NCBI RefSeq assembly: GCF_963082655.1
Contig: NC_081553.1
Location: 60,457,071 to 60,521,070 of the forward strand
Source: Stomoxys calcitrans
Taxonomy: Eukaryota > Arthropoda > Insecta > Diptera > Muscidae
DNA: 64,000 bases
Reading direction: 5' to 3'
Position numbers and translations under genes: made by a program. The first letter of the stretch is position 1. Each line of letters starts with the position of its first letter. A model generated the notes under the pieces. That model was not told the DNA's origin, made no database searches, and saw only the letters and a program-made list of their open reading frames with translations. Shown here piece after piece: positions 46,129 through 56,971 of this stretch.

Positions 46129-47563
46129 CACAGTGGGCCAAATGGCAAAAAAATTGGAAATAAGTCTACAACTTTTTATCTGTTGATTTTAGCCATACAA
46201 AATGTTCTAGACATTTGTAGAGGAGGACATAGGCTTTCAGAAAAGTGCTGTTGTTGGTCCATATCTTTAATACAGGGTGAGCTACAGGGTGTCAAAGTTG
46301 ACCACTTTTGACTTCTCCAAGCTTCTGGGGGCCATAACTTTTGATCTACTCAACCGATTTACATGATTTAGGACTCTAGAGAAAGAGCTTGACAAGATCT
46401 AAAAAACTTATGCATAAAGTACCATGCCATCGTGTACTGTTAAGGAGTTATGAATTGTTTAATTTTAAAATATGAAAATTTGGCCTTGGTTTTTTTCAGT
46501 GTTTTTTAAATAACTCCGTCAATTTTAAAGCTATAAACTTCATACTTCACACAAATTATGCCAGCATATGTGTGCATAAAATACAAAAGGAATCACGTGA
46601 ATATCTTTGGCGGTTTAAAAATGGCATCGTTTTCAATATGAAAAATATTTTTTTTGTCAAAAAATTGCAAAATTTTTCAAAAAAGATACTCCCATTTCCT
46701 TTAAGTTTTCGCAAACTTTGGCCGTCAAAGCATTATCATTTCTTTCCATTTTCACAAAGTCGAGGTATTAAGAAAAGTTTTAAGTGCTAATTTGGCTAAT
46801 TTCGATATCAAACAACACCGTTATCTTAAGACCAAAATGGCCAATTTTTTTACTAAACTTCAAAAGTTTCTCACTGGAAAAAAAGTTCCACGGGGATTTT
46901 TTCGCTTTTTTTTAACTTAAATGAAAGCTTAAAATGTTCCCAACATTTTAAGGTATGTCTCGCCATATCCTAGCCATAAATGAGATCGTAGCGATCAAAA
47001 TACTGAAAAAAGTCAATTTTCAAGTAGTGCTATATTCATTGCTAAAAAACAAGTATTACGTCACATTTTATTGCAAAGATGTTAAATAAACTTTTATTTG
47101 GTAACACTTCTTCTACAAAACACAAAAAGAATCATGGAAATATCTCTATTCTATTCCATTTTATGGAACCGGCAATAAAAAAGTCAATTTTTCAAAAAAG
47201 TCGAATTTCCCAAATTTTGTTTTTGTTGTCCTAATTGCACATGACACACTATAGCCATATTTACGCAACATACCTTATCGTAAAGGAAATTTTCATACCT
47301 TTCCAACGATGTATAAAACATTTCTCAACTCGGATTCTATCTACTCTAAAATTCATTTACACTTCATTAAACTCTATATAAAAATGTCTATTTGTGAAAT
47401 GGAACCTTATATGGGGCCTACACTAAAACATTGATAGATTTGCCCAGGGTTTACAATACAAATGTGTTAGAATAAAAAAAGGTCTCCTTCCAAAGTTTAA
47501 AAAAATTGGAATAAAAATATGTGTTTTAGAGCGAAAACACTTCGCATCGGCGTGCGTTTGTAT
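46129..47563. repeat. Transib terminal inverted repeat, left arm
   Basis: Starts CACAGTGGGCCAAATGGCAA and ends near 'CATCGGCGTGCGTTTGTAT'. It matches the reverse of 50044-51477 nearly base for base, including an identical 72-codon frame mirrored at 46572-46790 and 50816-51034, which is an arm by-product and not a gene. Confidence 0.9.
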
Positions 47564-47785
47564 AGTACCTACATCTATTTTTAATGTAAGCTGATGATTT
47601 TTGAATAAAAAGTAACCTAGAAATATACCTGCATATATATATATATTTGTGTTAAGATTTGATGCAGACAAATGTTACCTGTTTCGCTATGTCGAATTCC
47701 CAGGAAATCCACCGTATCAATGAATGTGAAAAAACCTACCCATAAAAAATTCATTGTCATTTTTTTTAACCAAATTCGAGTCCAG

Positions 47786-47931
47786 GTAAATAATTATAGA
47801 AGAGTAAGTAAAAAGAGGCACTTTGGACCCCTTTTTACGATTGCGTCTGATACCTGAAATGGGTCATTAATTGTGAATATATTGCATAAATATTTGAACA
47901 AAATCCAAATTTTCTTCATTATATTTTGTAG
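47786..47931 (+). other. Possible 5'-UTR intron of the transposase gene
   Basis: A donor-like CAG|GTAAAT at 47784-47791 and a pyrimidine-rich acceptor 'TTCATTATATTTTGTAG' ending at 47931 could frame a 146-bp intron just before the coding frame. The frame starts downstream of the acceptor, so the protein does not depend on splicing. Inference only. Confidence 0.3.
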
Positions 47932-47955
47932 AGGCGTAAAGGACATTTATAAGTT

Positions 47956-49998
47956 ATGGAAGTCATACTGAAGTATTCCACTCTTTCGAAAATTGTATGG
48001 GACATCAAAAATGATTCCAAATCATACACGGAGTCATTTAAGGAACTTGTTTACACTTTGGACCACATATATGGAATAAGGCTAAATAAAGACGCTTTAG
48101 ACAAACTTGAAAAATTCTACAAATCATTTGAGAGAAGGTTGCCAGAATGTTCATTCGCAAAAATCAAGTTTTTCAAAATGTATGAGAAGTGGCTGAAATC
48201 GGATCTACTTATTGAAATTAAACCGCTGATTCCCGGCCGGCCTAGCAAAGCATACGACGAAGTTACGGAGAAAACCAAAAAGAAAAAACAAGAGGAACTA
48301 TTGGCGGCACATCCGCCAAATTTAATAAAAGATACGTTCAAAACAGCATTGTTAAAAACACAACCAAAAAATGTTGGACGAATTGTCGATGTTTTACCAT
48401 TAGCATCTCCGAAAAGGGGAAAGAGAATGGTAGAAAGTATTCCAACTCCAAAATCGACTACAGAATTCACGGAGGAAGATGCACTGGCCCTGATTTTGAA
48501 CCTAGGCCTCTCAAGAAACAAATACTCAACAATGAGGAAGGCTCTTCGTGAAAAAGGATGGGGTTGTTTACCCTCAAAACATAAATTGTACAACACCAGG
48601 ACGAAAATGGTGCCATCAAATATATACGTGGACGAATTAAAAGCAAGAGTGAAACTTGCTGATCTTGTTGAAAATACAGCTGTTAGAATTATTTCTAATT
48701 TTACTGAAGAACAGTTGAACACATGTAATAATTCCGAAGTGGTTTTGATCAGCAAATGGGGTTGTGATGGATCATCTGGATTTTCCGAATATAAGCAACA
48801 AACAGAAATAGATACCAACTTCGCATCAATTTTCATGGCATCATTAGTACCATTGAGAATGAGATTGTACAAGGACCAATCTTCATCATCGAAAGAAAAT
48901 GCATTTCAAGATATATGGATAAATAGAACACCTGGGTCAAAATATTTATGTCGCCCAATTCGGTTTGAGTATACAAAGGAAGACCGGAACACAACACGAT
49001 CTTTGGTGAACGAAATAAAGGAAGAAATTGCTGCATTACCCATGATTGTTATAAACCAATTGGGAAGAAATATAAAAGTTTCGTTTCAACTACAACTCAC
49101 TATGATCGATGGAAAGGTGGCAAACGCATTAACTGGCGTTATGTCCAATTGGAGATGCAATATTTGTGGCAAGAAGAATGGGCAATTCGAGGACAAGTCT
49201 GATGAAAATTTAGTAAACGAAAATGCGCTCAATTTCGGTATTTCGCCCCTGCACTGTAGAATTCGATTCATGGAGTATTGTTTGCATTTATCGTATGACC
49301 TTAAATATCGGACTAGCCCTGGAAACCGCGATGTCTCTGCTAGAAACAACCAAGATCTTCACAAAATGAGGCAGGAAGAGAAGAATCGAATCCAGTTGGA
49401 GTTTAAACAAAAGGGACTTATAATAGATAAACCTCTTTACGGATACGGAAGCACAAATGATGGCAACTCGGCAAGGCGGTTTTTTGAGGACCCCGTATCG
49501 ACATCTAAAATAACCGGTCTTGATGAACACTTGCTAAGACGATTCAAAGTGATTTTGGCTGTAATCAATAGCAAAAAGATGATAAATTCAACCAAATTTG
49601 AAGCTTATAGTAATGACACAAAAAACATTTTATCTGATTTATATTCGTGGAAAGCTTTAACACCGACAGTACATAAAGTCTTACATCATGGCAAGGAAAT
49701 TGTGGAATACAACATACTTCCGTTAGGAGAACTTACAGAAGAAGCTCAGGAATCCCGTAATAGAGATGTTAAACAGTTCCGGCTTTTCAATACCCGAAAG
49801 AGCACCAAATTTAACCAAAATTATGATTTACTTCAATATTTATTGTTATCGTCTGATCCGGTACTATACAGCATCAGAACTAAATGGCTACCAAAAATAT
49901 GTGACGATATAGATAAGGACGATCCCGATGCCATTCAAATTAAAGAGCTTTTAAATTTTGATACCTTAGATTATTTGGTAGAGAATAAAATCAAATAA
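47956..49998 (+). CDS. Transib transposase (RAG1-like DDE recombinase), 680 aa
   Basis: Cut-and-paste transposase acting on the CACAGTG ends. An in-frame TAA at 47950 fixes the ATG. In order: basic N-terminal region with Lys-rich stretch (106-112); a helical DNA-binding-type segment 'ALALILNLGLSRNKYSTMRK' (176-195); first catalytic Asp D271 in 'GCDGSSGFSEYKQ'; second Asp D385 in 'MIDGKVANALT'; a CxxC pair C401/C404 ('CNIC'); an HxxxxH pair H573/H578 that with CxxC forms the RAG1/Transib zinc site; and the catalytic Glu at E596 (or E595) in 'LGELTEEAQESRNRD'. The length fits the family (about 650-700 aa). The RING and other N-terminal parts of RAG1 are absent and there is no RAG2-like partner. 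All hallmark residues present; no disabling change. Confidence 0.93.
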   Translation: MEVILKYSTLSKIVWDIKNDSKSYTESFKELVYTLDHIYGIRLNKDALDKLEKFYKSFERRLPECSFAKIKFFKMYEKWLKSDLLIEIKPLIPGRPSKAYDEVTEKTKKKKQEELLAAHPPNLIKDTFKTALLKTQPKNVGRIVDVLPLASPKRGKRMVESIPTPKSTTEFTEEDALALILNLGLSRNKYSTMRKALREKGWGCLPSKHKLYNTRTKMVPSNIYVDELKARVKLADLVENTAVRIISNFTEEQLNTCNNSEVVLISKWGCDGSSGFSEYKQQTEIDTNFASIFMASLVPLRMRLYKDQSSSSKENAFQDIWINRTPGSKYLCRPIRFEYTKEDRNTTRSLVNEIKEEIAALPMIVINQLGRNIKVSFQLQLTMIDGKVANALTGVMSNWRCNICGKKNGQFEDKSDENLVNENALNFGISPLHCRIRFMEYCLHLSYDLKYRTSPGNRDVSARNNQDLHKMRQEEKNRIQLEFKQKGLIIDKPLYGYGSTNDGNSARRFFEDPVSTSKITGLDEHLLRRFKVILAVINSKKMINSTKFEAYSNDTKNILSDLYSWKALTPTVHKVLHHGKEIVEYNILPLGELTEEAQESRNRDVKQFRLFNTRKSTKFNQNYDLLQYLLLSSDPVLYSIRTKWLPKICDDIDKDDPDAIQIKELLNFDTLDYLVENKIK

Positions 49999-50043
49999 TA
50001 CAAAACTAAAATGCTTTTTTATTTTGGGAGTAGCTAATATACA

Positions 50044-51477
50044 TATAAACGCACGCCGATGCGAAGTGTTTTCGCTCTAAAACACACATTTTTATTCCAA
50101 TTTTTTTAAACTTTGGCAGGAGACCTTTTTTTATTCTAACACATTTGTATTGTAAACCCTGGGCAAATCTATCAATGTTTTAGTGTAGGCCCCATATAAG
50201 GTTCCATTTCACAAATAGACATTTTTATATAGAGTTTAATGAAGTGTAAATGAATTTTAGAGTAGATAGAATCCGAGTTGAGAAATGTTTTATACATTGT
50301 TGGAAAGGTATGAAAATTTCCTTTACGATAAGGTATGTTGCGTAAATATGGCTATAGTGTGTCATGTGCAATTAGGACAACAAAAACAAAATTTGGGAAA
50401 TTCGACTTTTTTGAAAAATTGACTTTTTTATTGCCGGTTCCATAAAATGGAATAGAATAGAGATATTTCCATGATTCTTTTTGTGTTTTGTAGAAGAAGT
50501 GTTACCAAATAAAAGTTTATTTAACATCTTTGCAATAAAATGTGACGTAATACTTGTTTTTTAGCAATGAATATAGCACTACTTGAAAATTGACTTTTTT
50601 CAGTATTTTGATCGCTACGATCTCATTTATGGCTAGGATATGGCGAGACATACCTTAAAATGTTGGGAACATTTTAAGCTTTCATTTAAGTTCAAAAAAA
50701 GCGAAAAAATCCCCGTGGAACTTTTTTTCCAGTGAGAAACTTTTGAAGTTTAGTAAAAAAATTGGCCATTTTGGTCTTAAGATAACGGTGTTGTTTGATA
50801 TCGAAATTAGCCAAATTAGCACTTAAAACTTTTCTTAATACCTCGACTTTGTGAAAATGGAAAGAAATGATAATGCTTTGACGGCCAAAGTTTGCGAAAA
50901 CTTAAAGGAAATGGGAGTATCTTTTTTGAAAAATTTTGCAATTTTTTGACAAAAAAAATATTTTTCATATTGAAAACGATGCCATTTTTAAACCGCCAAA
51001 GATATTCACGTGATTCCTTTTGTATTTTATGCACACATATGCTGGCATAATTTGTGTGAAGTATGAAGTTTATAGCTTTAAAATTGACGGAGTTATTTAA
51101 AAAACACTGAAAAAAACCAAGGCCAAATTTTCATATTTTAAAATTAAACAATTCATAACTCCTTAACAGTACACGATGGCATGGTACTTTATGCATAAGT
51201 TTTTTAGATCTTGTCAAGCTCTTTCTCTAGAGTCCTAAATCATGTAAATCGGTTGAGTAGATCAAAAGTTATGGCCCCCAGAAGCTTGGAGAAGTCAAAA
51301 GTGGTCAACTTTGACACCCTGTAGCTCACCCTGTATTAAAGATATGGACCAACAACAGCACTTTTCTGAAAGCCTATGTCCTCCTCTACAAATGTCTAGA
51401 ACATTTTGTATGGCTAAAATCAACAGATAAAAAGTTGTAGACTTATTTCCAATTTTTTTGCCATTTGGCCCACTGTG
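50044..51477. repeat. Transib terminal inverted repeat, right arm
   Basis: Reverse of 46129-47563. Differences noticed include A/G near 50298, T/G near 50120 and a T/C change near 50692. It ends 'GCCATTTGGCCCACTGTG'. Confidence 0.9.
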
Positions 51478-51482
51478 CGTCG
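51478..51482. other. Transib target-site duplication, right
   Basis: CGTCG, identical to 46124-46128. Confidence 0.9.
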
Positions 51483-52849
51483 TTCATGAATTCCCATAAC
51501 TGGTGCCTGAGCATTAGCATCTCTCTTCACAATGAGGTTCTTCTTTAGGTTGGAAGGCGGCATATCTGGGGCATGGTTTCAACTTTGTCTTCAGCGCCCA
51601 AGAGATAAAAACGGATAAGCACAGTGACTTACTAAAGTGACCCAAATAATTAAGCCTCTTACCAAAGGCATTTGTCAAAGGTACCTTCTGTTGGATAAAC
51701 AAATGGCCACAAAACTATTACCGAAATCTATTACCAAAGACATTTCAATTATTTTTCATCAAAAAAAAAAAAAAAAAGAAAATAAAAGAGCTAGGTGGAG
51801 GACCCCTTTTCATCCGGATGACAGAAATGCGTACCTTGAACTAACAAAATGACAAATTCACTGCGTAAAATAATAAAATGGCCAAAACCAAGTGACAGTT
51901 TCCGGTAGCATTTAAAAGCCAACATAGATGAACATACACCCCATATAAATGGGGTCCATAGTGACGATGATGATGCTGAGGATGATGATGATGATGCTGA
52001 GGATGATGATGATGATGCTGAGGATGATGATGGTGATGATGATGATGATGATGGTAAGGATGATGATGGTGATGCCGAGGATGATGATGATGATGGACAT
52101 GATGCTTGAAGAAATAAGTGAAGTAAAGTCTCAGGCCTATGTATGTATGACAGTAGGTGGCTGCGTGTGGCTATGTTCCGGCCATGTCATTGAACCCCAA
52201 CTTACCGGTCTCTGACTTTTTGATGTATAACAGTCACCGTGAGCCAGAGACCAAGAAAAATTACCAAATGTCCATTTGATAAATGATGCTAACCAAAAAG
52301 GACATAAGTTGGTAATTTTCTACAACATTTATTTTCGTTTTCTTTTGCAATTTTCCGGCCTACGACGTGAGCAATGCAGGTTTTCATTATTGGCATGAGA
52401 GGACTAAGACCTTCATTCAAACGGACAAAGTAATTTCCTACTCGTTGAAGAGGAGTCATTTTGTCATTTTGTTTTTTTGCTTTTTTGGAAATTGTTAATA
52501 TCCGAAAAGCTGGCCTGCTGCTCAGAACACGGATACAATGTTGACATCCTTACGACGTGTGCTATGCAAAAGTATGCCCTACCAATCAAGATTAGGTGGT
52601 TGCTCATATGTGAGAGTATGTGTGCGAAGGACATGCGGGCATCAAATTGCCTTTAAGTTTTTGGTGGGATTCTATTTTCATTTATCAATCATTGAAAAGG
52701 TTACCCAAGATTTATTTTAGGATTTATCGAACATACAACTAATAGATGTTGAAGTATGTGATGACATGTTGCTGTTGTTGTGGCTAACAGTGATGCTTTG
52801 CTTTCATTGACTGGCAATGTAGAATTTTGAGTAGGGAATCGTTTTTGTA
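51483..52849. other. Intergenic DNA with minisatellite, no recognised gene
   Basis: Host-like sequence continuing from the left flank of the Transib insertion. It contains a 15-A run at about 51762-51777 and the GAT-rich array at 51961. Short frames have no motifs. Confidence 0.45.
51961..52100. repeat. GAT-rich microsatellite/minisatellite
   Basis: (GAT)n with a higher-order 27-bp period at its left part ('GATGATGCTGAGGATGATGA', peaks at about 51968, 51995 and 52016). Translated it gives Met/Ile or Asp runs, which explains the low-complexity frames on both strands. Confidence 0.85.
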
Positions 52850-53000
52850 TATAAAAATCAATTTGTGTTTGTTTATTTTCTAGAAATTTTCACAGAAGGT
52901 GCAAAAAGGTCCCGTGGTGAAAAAAAGGGTGCTTAATTCTTTGGTATCGGAAGGGGGGCGGACCCTATCCTCCTAAACTCCAGATCCCGGACAGAGAAAT
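52850..53000 (+). repeat. Helitron-like terminal fragment
   Basis: 'TATATAAAAATCAATTTGTG' then 'TTTTCACAGAAGGTGC', 'GGTCCCGTGGTGAAAAAAAG' and 'GAAGGGGGGCGGACC', the family's TC end in plus orientation, truncated after about 150 bp. Confidence 0.6.
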
Positions 53001-53035
53001 TTTGTTGGCATACATTTTAAAATAGCCTTAAAATA

Positions 53036-53275
53036 TTAGGTTGCCCAAAAAGTAAATGCGGATTTTTCATATAGTCGGCGTTGACAAATTTTTTCACAGC
53101 TTGTGACTCTGTAATTGCATTCTTTCTTCTGTCAGTTATCAGCTGTTATTTTTAGCTTGCTTTAGAAAAAAACTGTAAAAAAAGTATATTTGATTAAAGT
53201 TCATTCAAAGTTTTATTAAAAATGCATTTACTTTCTTTTTTTAAAAAAACCGCAATTACTTTTTGGGCAACCCAA
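53036..53275 (+). mobile_element. mariner-type MITE, copy 5
   Basis: 240 bp, TTAGGTTGCCC...GGGCAACCCAA, flanked by TA. Plus orientation; nearly identical interior to copy 4. Confidence 0.9.
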
Positions 53276-53337
53276 TAATTGGATATTGTCCGGCTGCAGG
53301 CCATAGGGATATCTGTTTCTCTTACAAATAGAAATAC

Positions 53338-53497
53338 AACAAGTAAAAGTGTGCTAAGTTTGGCCGGGCCGAATCTTCGGAACCCAAACTTCTCTCAAAC
53401 CAGCAAAAATTAAAGATTCTAGGAACCCAACAGCCATAATCGAGAGCTGGTACATAGGGGAGCTATACCAGGTTATAGACCGATTTGGATTGCAAAT
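53338..53497 (+). repeat. DINE-1-like hairpin end and first body
   Basis: Begins 'CAACAAGTAAAAGTGTGC', then the hairpin block 'TTTGGCCGGGCCGAATC' and 'GGAACCCAAACTTCTC'. A SINE interrupts it at 53498. The body resumes at 53810. Confidence 0.7.
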
Positions 53498-53809
53498 TTT
53501 GCAAATTTTGTCCATGAACATTCCACTAAGGAACAGGGGCAAACTTCTCACATATTAATGAGTGTAGTCCGATTAAAGTTTTAACTCAATGATAAGGGGC
53601 CATCCCTTTCATAGCCGTGTCCTAACGGCGTGCCACAGTGCGACAACTCTTTGGAGAGAAGTTTTACATGGCATAATACCTCATAAATGTTGGCAGCATT
53701 AGGAGGGGAAAACCACCGCTAAAAATGTTTTCTAATGGTCTCGCCAGGATTCGAACCCAGGTGTTCAGTATCATAGGCGGACATGCTTACCTCTGCGTTA
53801 CGGTGGCCC
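53498..53809 (-). repeat. tRNA-derived SINE, near full length
   Basis: Reverse copy with tail 'GTCCATGAACATTCCACTAA' at left, B box GGATTCGAACCC and head ending GGTGGCCCCC. Nested in a DINE-1-like repeat. Confidence 0.8.
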
Positions 53810-54094
53810 CCGACCGTATTGCCACAGTTGTTGGAAGTCATAACACAACATCACATGCAAAATTTCAGCCAACTTGGACAAAAATTGCGTCTTCCAGGGA
53901 TTCATTAAGTCATATCGGAAGATCGGTTTATATGAGAGCTATATCAGGTTATAAACCGATTTGAACCGAACTAGGTACAGTTGTTGCAGGCAATAACAGA
54001 ACACTACATACAAAATTTCAGTCAAATTGGACAAAAATTGCGACTTGTAAGGGCTCAAGAAGTCAAATCGGGAGATCGGTTTATATGGGAGCTA
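53810..54094 (+). repeat. DINE-1-like body, continued
   Basis: Two units with 'AAAATTTCAGCCAACTTGG', 'GGAAGATCGGTTTATATG', 'GAGCTATATCAGGTTATAA'. Cut within 'ATATGGGAGCTA' by the Helitron-like element at 54095. Confidence 0.65.
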
Positions 54095-55594
54095 CTAGCC
54101 GAACCGGGCCCGCTCCGCTGCGCCTTCTTTTACTTTATATGGAACAAAAGATTCCGTGGAATATTTAATTTTTTCCGACAATTAAAAAGCTTTTAGTGAA
54201 ATACCGTGCTATAGTATATCGCTTGACAAACAAATTGTCTTGGTGACCAAATACGTCTACGTTATGGTGGTGGGACGTCCTCTAGACAGTTGATCCCGAA
54301 TGTTGATGTCAGATTCAAGGTCTTCTCCTAAATACCCTTCATTTGAGCTTCATTTTTCCATAGTCAGCAAACATAATCGGTTTGATGTATGGGGCGGCCA
54401 TTCAGTGACTTTGCTTTGAAAATATATTTGAGCCTCATATTGCAATGGTCAGCAAATACATCCTATTTGGGTGGTGTTGTGGGGATGGGTTGGCCCCATA
54501 GACATTTTTCCCGAATATTGATATCATTCGTGCTTTACTCCCAAAGACCTTTTATTTGCGCCCCATATTGCTATGGTCGTAAATTTATCCCCTTTGAACA
54601 CACAAACATACAAACAAACATACCAGATGACAAACATGTCAGATTCATAGTCTACTCCCAAGTACCCTTCATTTGAGCTCCATTTTTCCATAGTCGACAA
54701 ACATGACCGGTATGGGTTGTGTTTTGGGGGATGGGGTGCCCACTCAGCGACTTGGATTTTAAAATATATATAAGTTTGGTGTTTAACTCTCAAAAATACC
54801 TCTTATTTGGGGCTCCTATTGCAATGGTCAGCCAATACTTCCTATTTGGGTGGTGTTGTGGGGGTGGGATGGCCCCATAGACATTTTATCAGATTCATGC
54901 TTTACTCCCAAAGACCTTTCATTTGAGCCCCATATTGCTATCGTCGTAAATTTGGGGGATGTTTTTGGGAAGAGGCGGCCCCCCAAAAAATTGGTTCTAT
55001 ATTTGGATATCAGATTCGAATTCTACACTCAAATACCTTTTATTTAAGTCCCATATTCCCATGGTCAGTTTATAAGTCCTGTTTCGGGGGGTGCTTTGGG
55101 GACGGGGTTGACCCCCAGAAACTTGGTCCTACATTTGGACATTAGATTCGTATTCTACTCTCAAATACCTTTCATTTCAGTCCCATATTGCCATGGTCGG
55201 TAAATATGTCGATTTCGTGGTGTTTTCGGGGGGACCACCCCCCTAACACTTGGTCCAACAATTGGATATCAGATACTTTTTCTAATCTTAAATACCTTTC
55301 ATTTGAGTCCCATATTGTCGTGATTGGTGTATATATATATATTTGGTAGGTTTTGGGGTGGGGCGGCGCCCCCCTATAAGAGAGCACACAAAATTTCGCT
55401 TAAATCGCACCACCCATCTCCGAGATCTGGTGTTTCCGAAAATTAGGGCAAGGGGAAGGGTCCGCTCCCCCTTCAGATATCAAAAAATGTAGTTCCCTAT
55501 TTTCACCACGGGATCATTATGCACCATCAGTGAAAATTTCAAAAGTATCGGTTCAGCCGTTTCTGAGTCTATAAGGAAAACACAAACAAACATT
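54095..55594 (-). mobile_element. Helitron-like element, terminus lost (about 1.5 kb)
   Basis: Plus-strand start CTAGCCGAACCGGGCCCGC preceded by A inside a DINE body unit. About 130-bp units follow, then the terminal block and 'TCTGAGTCTATAAGGAAAAC'. The TATATATAAGA end is missing where the foldback element begins. Confidence 0.6.
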
Positions 55595-55597
55595 AGA

Positions 55598-56738
55598 TGT
55601 TCGTGAAGATAAATTTGAATATAACTTAGCCAAGACACAAACGTAACATTTTAACAGAGCTATGTTAACTGATTAACAGAGCACTGTTAACTAATTTTCT
55701 TTAATATTTAAAATAAAAAAAAAAAAAATAATTTTAAGGATTTTCTCATCTAATATTGTCTAAAATCACCTGCCAACGATTTTATCTACAACAATAAAAT
55801 ACCCTATGCCAAAAATATATTTTGAAGACCTATATGACCCATTTTTAAAACGGAATTGCAGTGAACTCGTCATAGAAAGTTGATAAAAACTCAAAAAAAA
55901 AGAGCTTTTAGAATCAGAAGTCCCCATATTCAAATTATATTTCATATCGGAGAAATTTCAACCGAAAAGTTATTTGAATTTAAAATAATGGACCACTGTG
56001 CTGGACTAGTCATAGATAGGTGATACAAACTAATACCAGAATTAGCCCCTACCAAGAGCTTTTTGAATCAGAAGTCCCCATATTCATATTATTCTTGGTA
56101 GGGGCTAATTCTTGTATTAGCTTATATCACCTATCTATGACCAGTCCAGCACAGTGGGCCATTATGTTAAATTCAAATACAACTTTTGGGGCGAAATTTC
56201 TCCGATCTGAAATATAATTTGAATATAGGGACTTCTGATTAGAAAAGCTCTTGATAGGGGCTAATTCTGGTATTAGTTTGTATCACTTATCTATGACCAG
56301 TCCAGCACAGTGGGCCATAATGTTAAATTCAAATATAACTTTTGGGGCGAAATTTCTCCGATCTGAAATATTATTTGAATATGGGGATTTCTGATTCTTA
56401 AAGCTCTTGTAATGTGCTAATTCTGTGTTTGTATCACCTATCTATGATGAGTTCGCTGCAATGCCGCTTTATAAATGGGTTATATAGGTCTTCAAAAAAA
56501 ATTTTTGTCATAGAGGTTTGAGGGTTTGGTTATTATTTAGCTTTTTATAGTTTTAGATAAATTCTTTAGCAAGTGATTTTTGAAAATATTAGGTGAGAAA
56601 ATGCTAAAAATTATTTTTTGATTTAAAATATAAAAGAAAATTAGTTAACAGTGTTCTGTTAATCACTTAACATAGCTCTGTTAAAATGTCAGGTTTGTGT
56701 CTTGGCTAAATTATATTAAAGTTTATCTTCACGGACAT
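55598..56738. mobile_element. Foldback / long-TIR element (about 1.14 kb), unclassified
   Basis: Ends 'ATGTTCGTGAAGATAAA' and its reverse near 56721-56738. The arms pair over at least 150 bp ('TTTAACAGAGCTATGTTAA', 'GTTAACTAATTTTCTTT'). The centre holds further inverted and tandem copies of a 156-bp unit ('TGACCAGTCCAGCACAGTG' at about 56138 and 56294, reversed near 55994-56010). No coding capacity. The same family was the target of the Helitron-like insertion at 26962. Target duplication not clear, so superfamily is open. Confidence 0.6.
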
Positions 56739-56971
56739 TTATATTAATTACCCATTGCCTTGCCTCTTTCGTTGTAGCTGTATCTATAAGGTATCCCTGC
56801 TGTTCTTTAATTGATGGGTAAGTTAGCAAAAAAATCATATTAACAAGTTCTAAAAAAAGGAGTTCAGAAGTCTTAACGAAAGATTTCTTGTAACAAAAGT
56901 GGTTCAGCATACAGTTTAAAGGCGAGTTCTGACTTTCAGAACCATTTTTTTCTGTCCTAAATAAAAGTTAA
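56739..56971. other. Short intergenic stretch
   Basis: No gene or repeat recognised. A 64-codon minus frame has no motif. Confidence 0.4.

Larger units (their letters stand above)
46129..51477 (+). mobile_element. Complete autonomous Transib DNA transposon (5349 bp)
   Basis: Bounded by CACAGTG and CACTGTG, with a perfect CGTCG target duplication. It consists of two inverted arms of about 1434 bp and a unique core of about 2.5 kb holding a single intact transposase gene. By eye the arms differ at only about five positions, so insertion is recent. The heptamer, target duplication and RAG1-like transposase place it in Transib, the superfamily from which RAG1/2 V(D)J recombinase is thought to derive. 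Arms this long are unusual for the family, whose inverted repeats are commonly tens of bases. Probably still able to move. Confidence 0.92.

Noticed and set aside
46572..46790. 72-codon frame, identical to one at 50816-51034
   Set aside because: Identity is explained by the inverted arms of the Transib element; no start context or motif.
48117..48872. 251-codon open frame on the minus strand
   Set aside because: Lies entirely antisense to the transposase gene and has no motif; a shadow of the real coding frame.
46129..51477. Possible RAG1/RAG2-type (ProtoRAG) locus
   Set aside because: Only one protein is encoded, without a RAG2-like kelch partner; a Transib element explains it.
3165..53809. 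tRNA-gene-like heads with A and B boxes
   Set aside because: They lack the full tRNA cloverleaf and are always linked to the same SINE body; not functional tRNA genes.
56150..56317. CACAGTGGGCCA twice, matching 12 bases of the Transib end
   Set aside because: All copies, including the reversed one near 55994, are preceded by the same TCCAG and further conserved sequence, so these are internal to the foldback element and not insertion ends. Probably chance.
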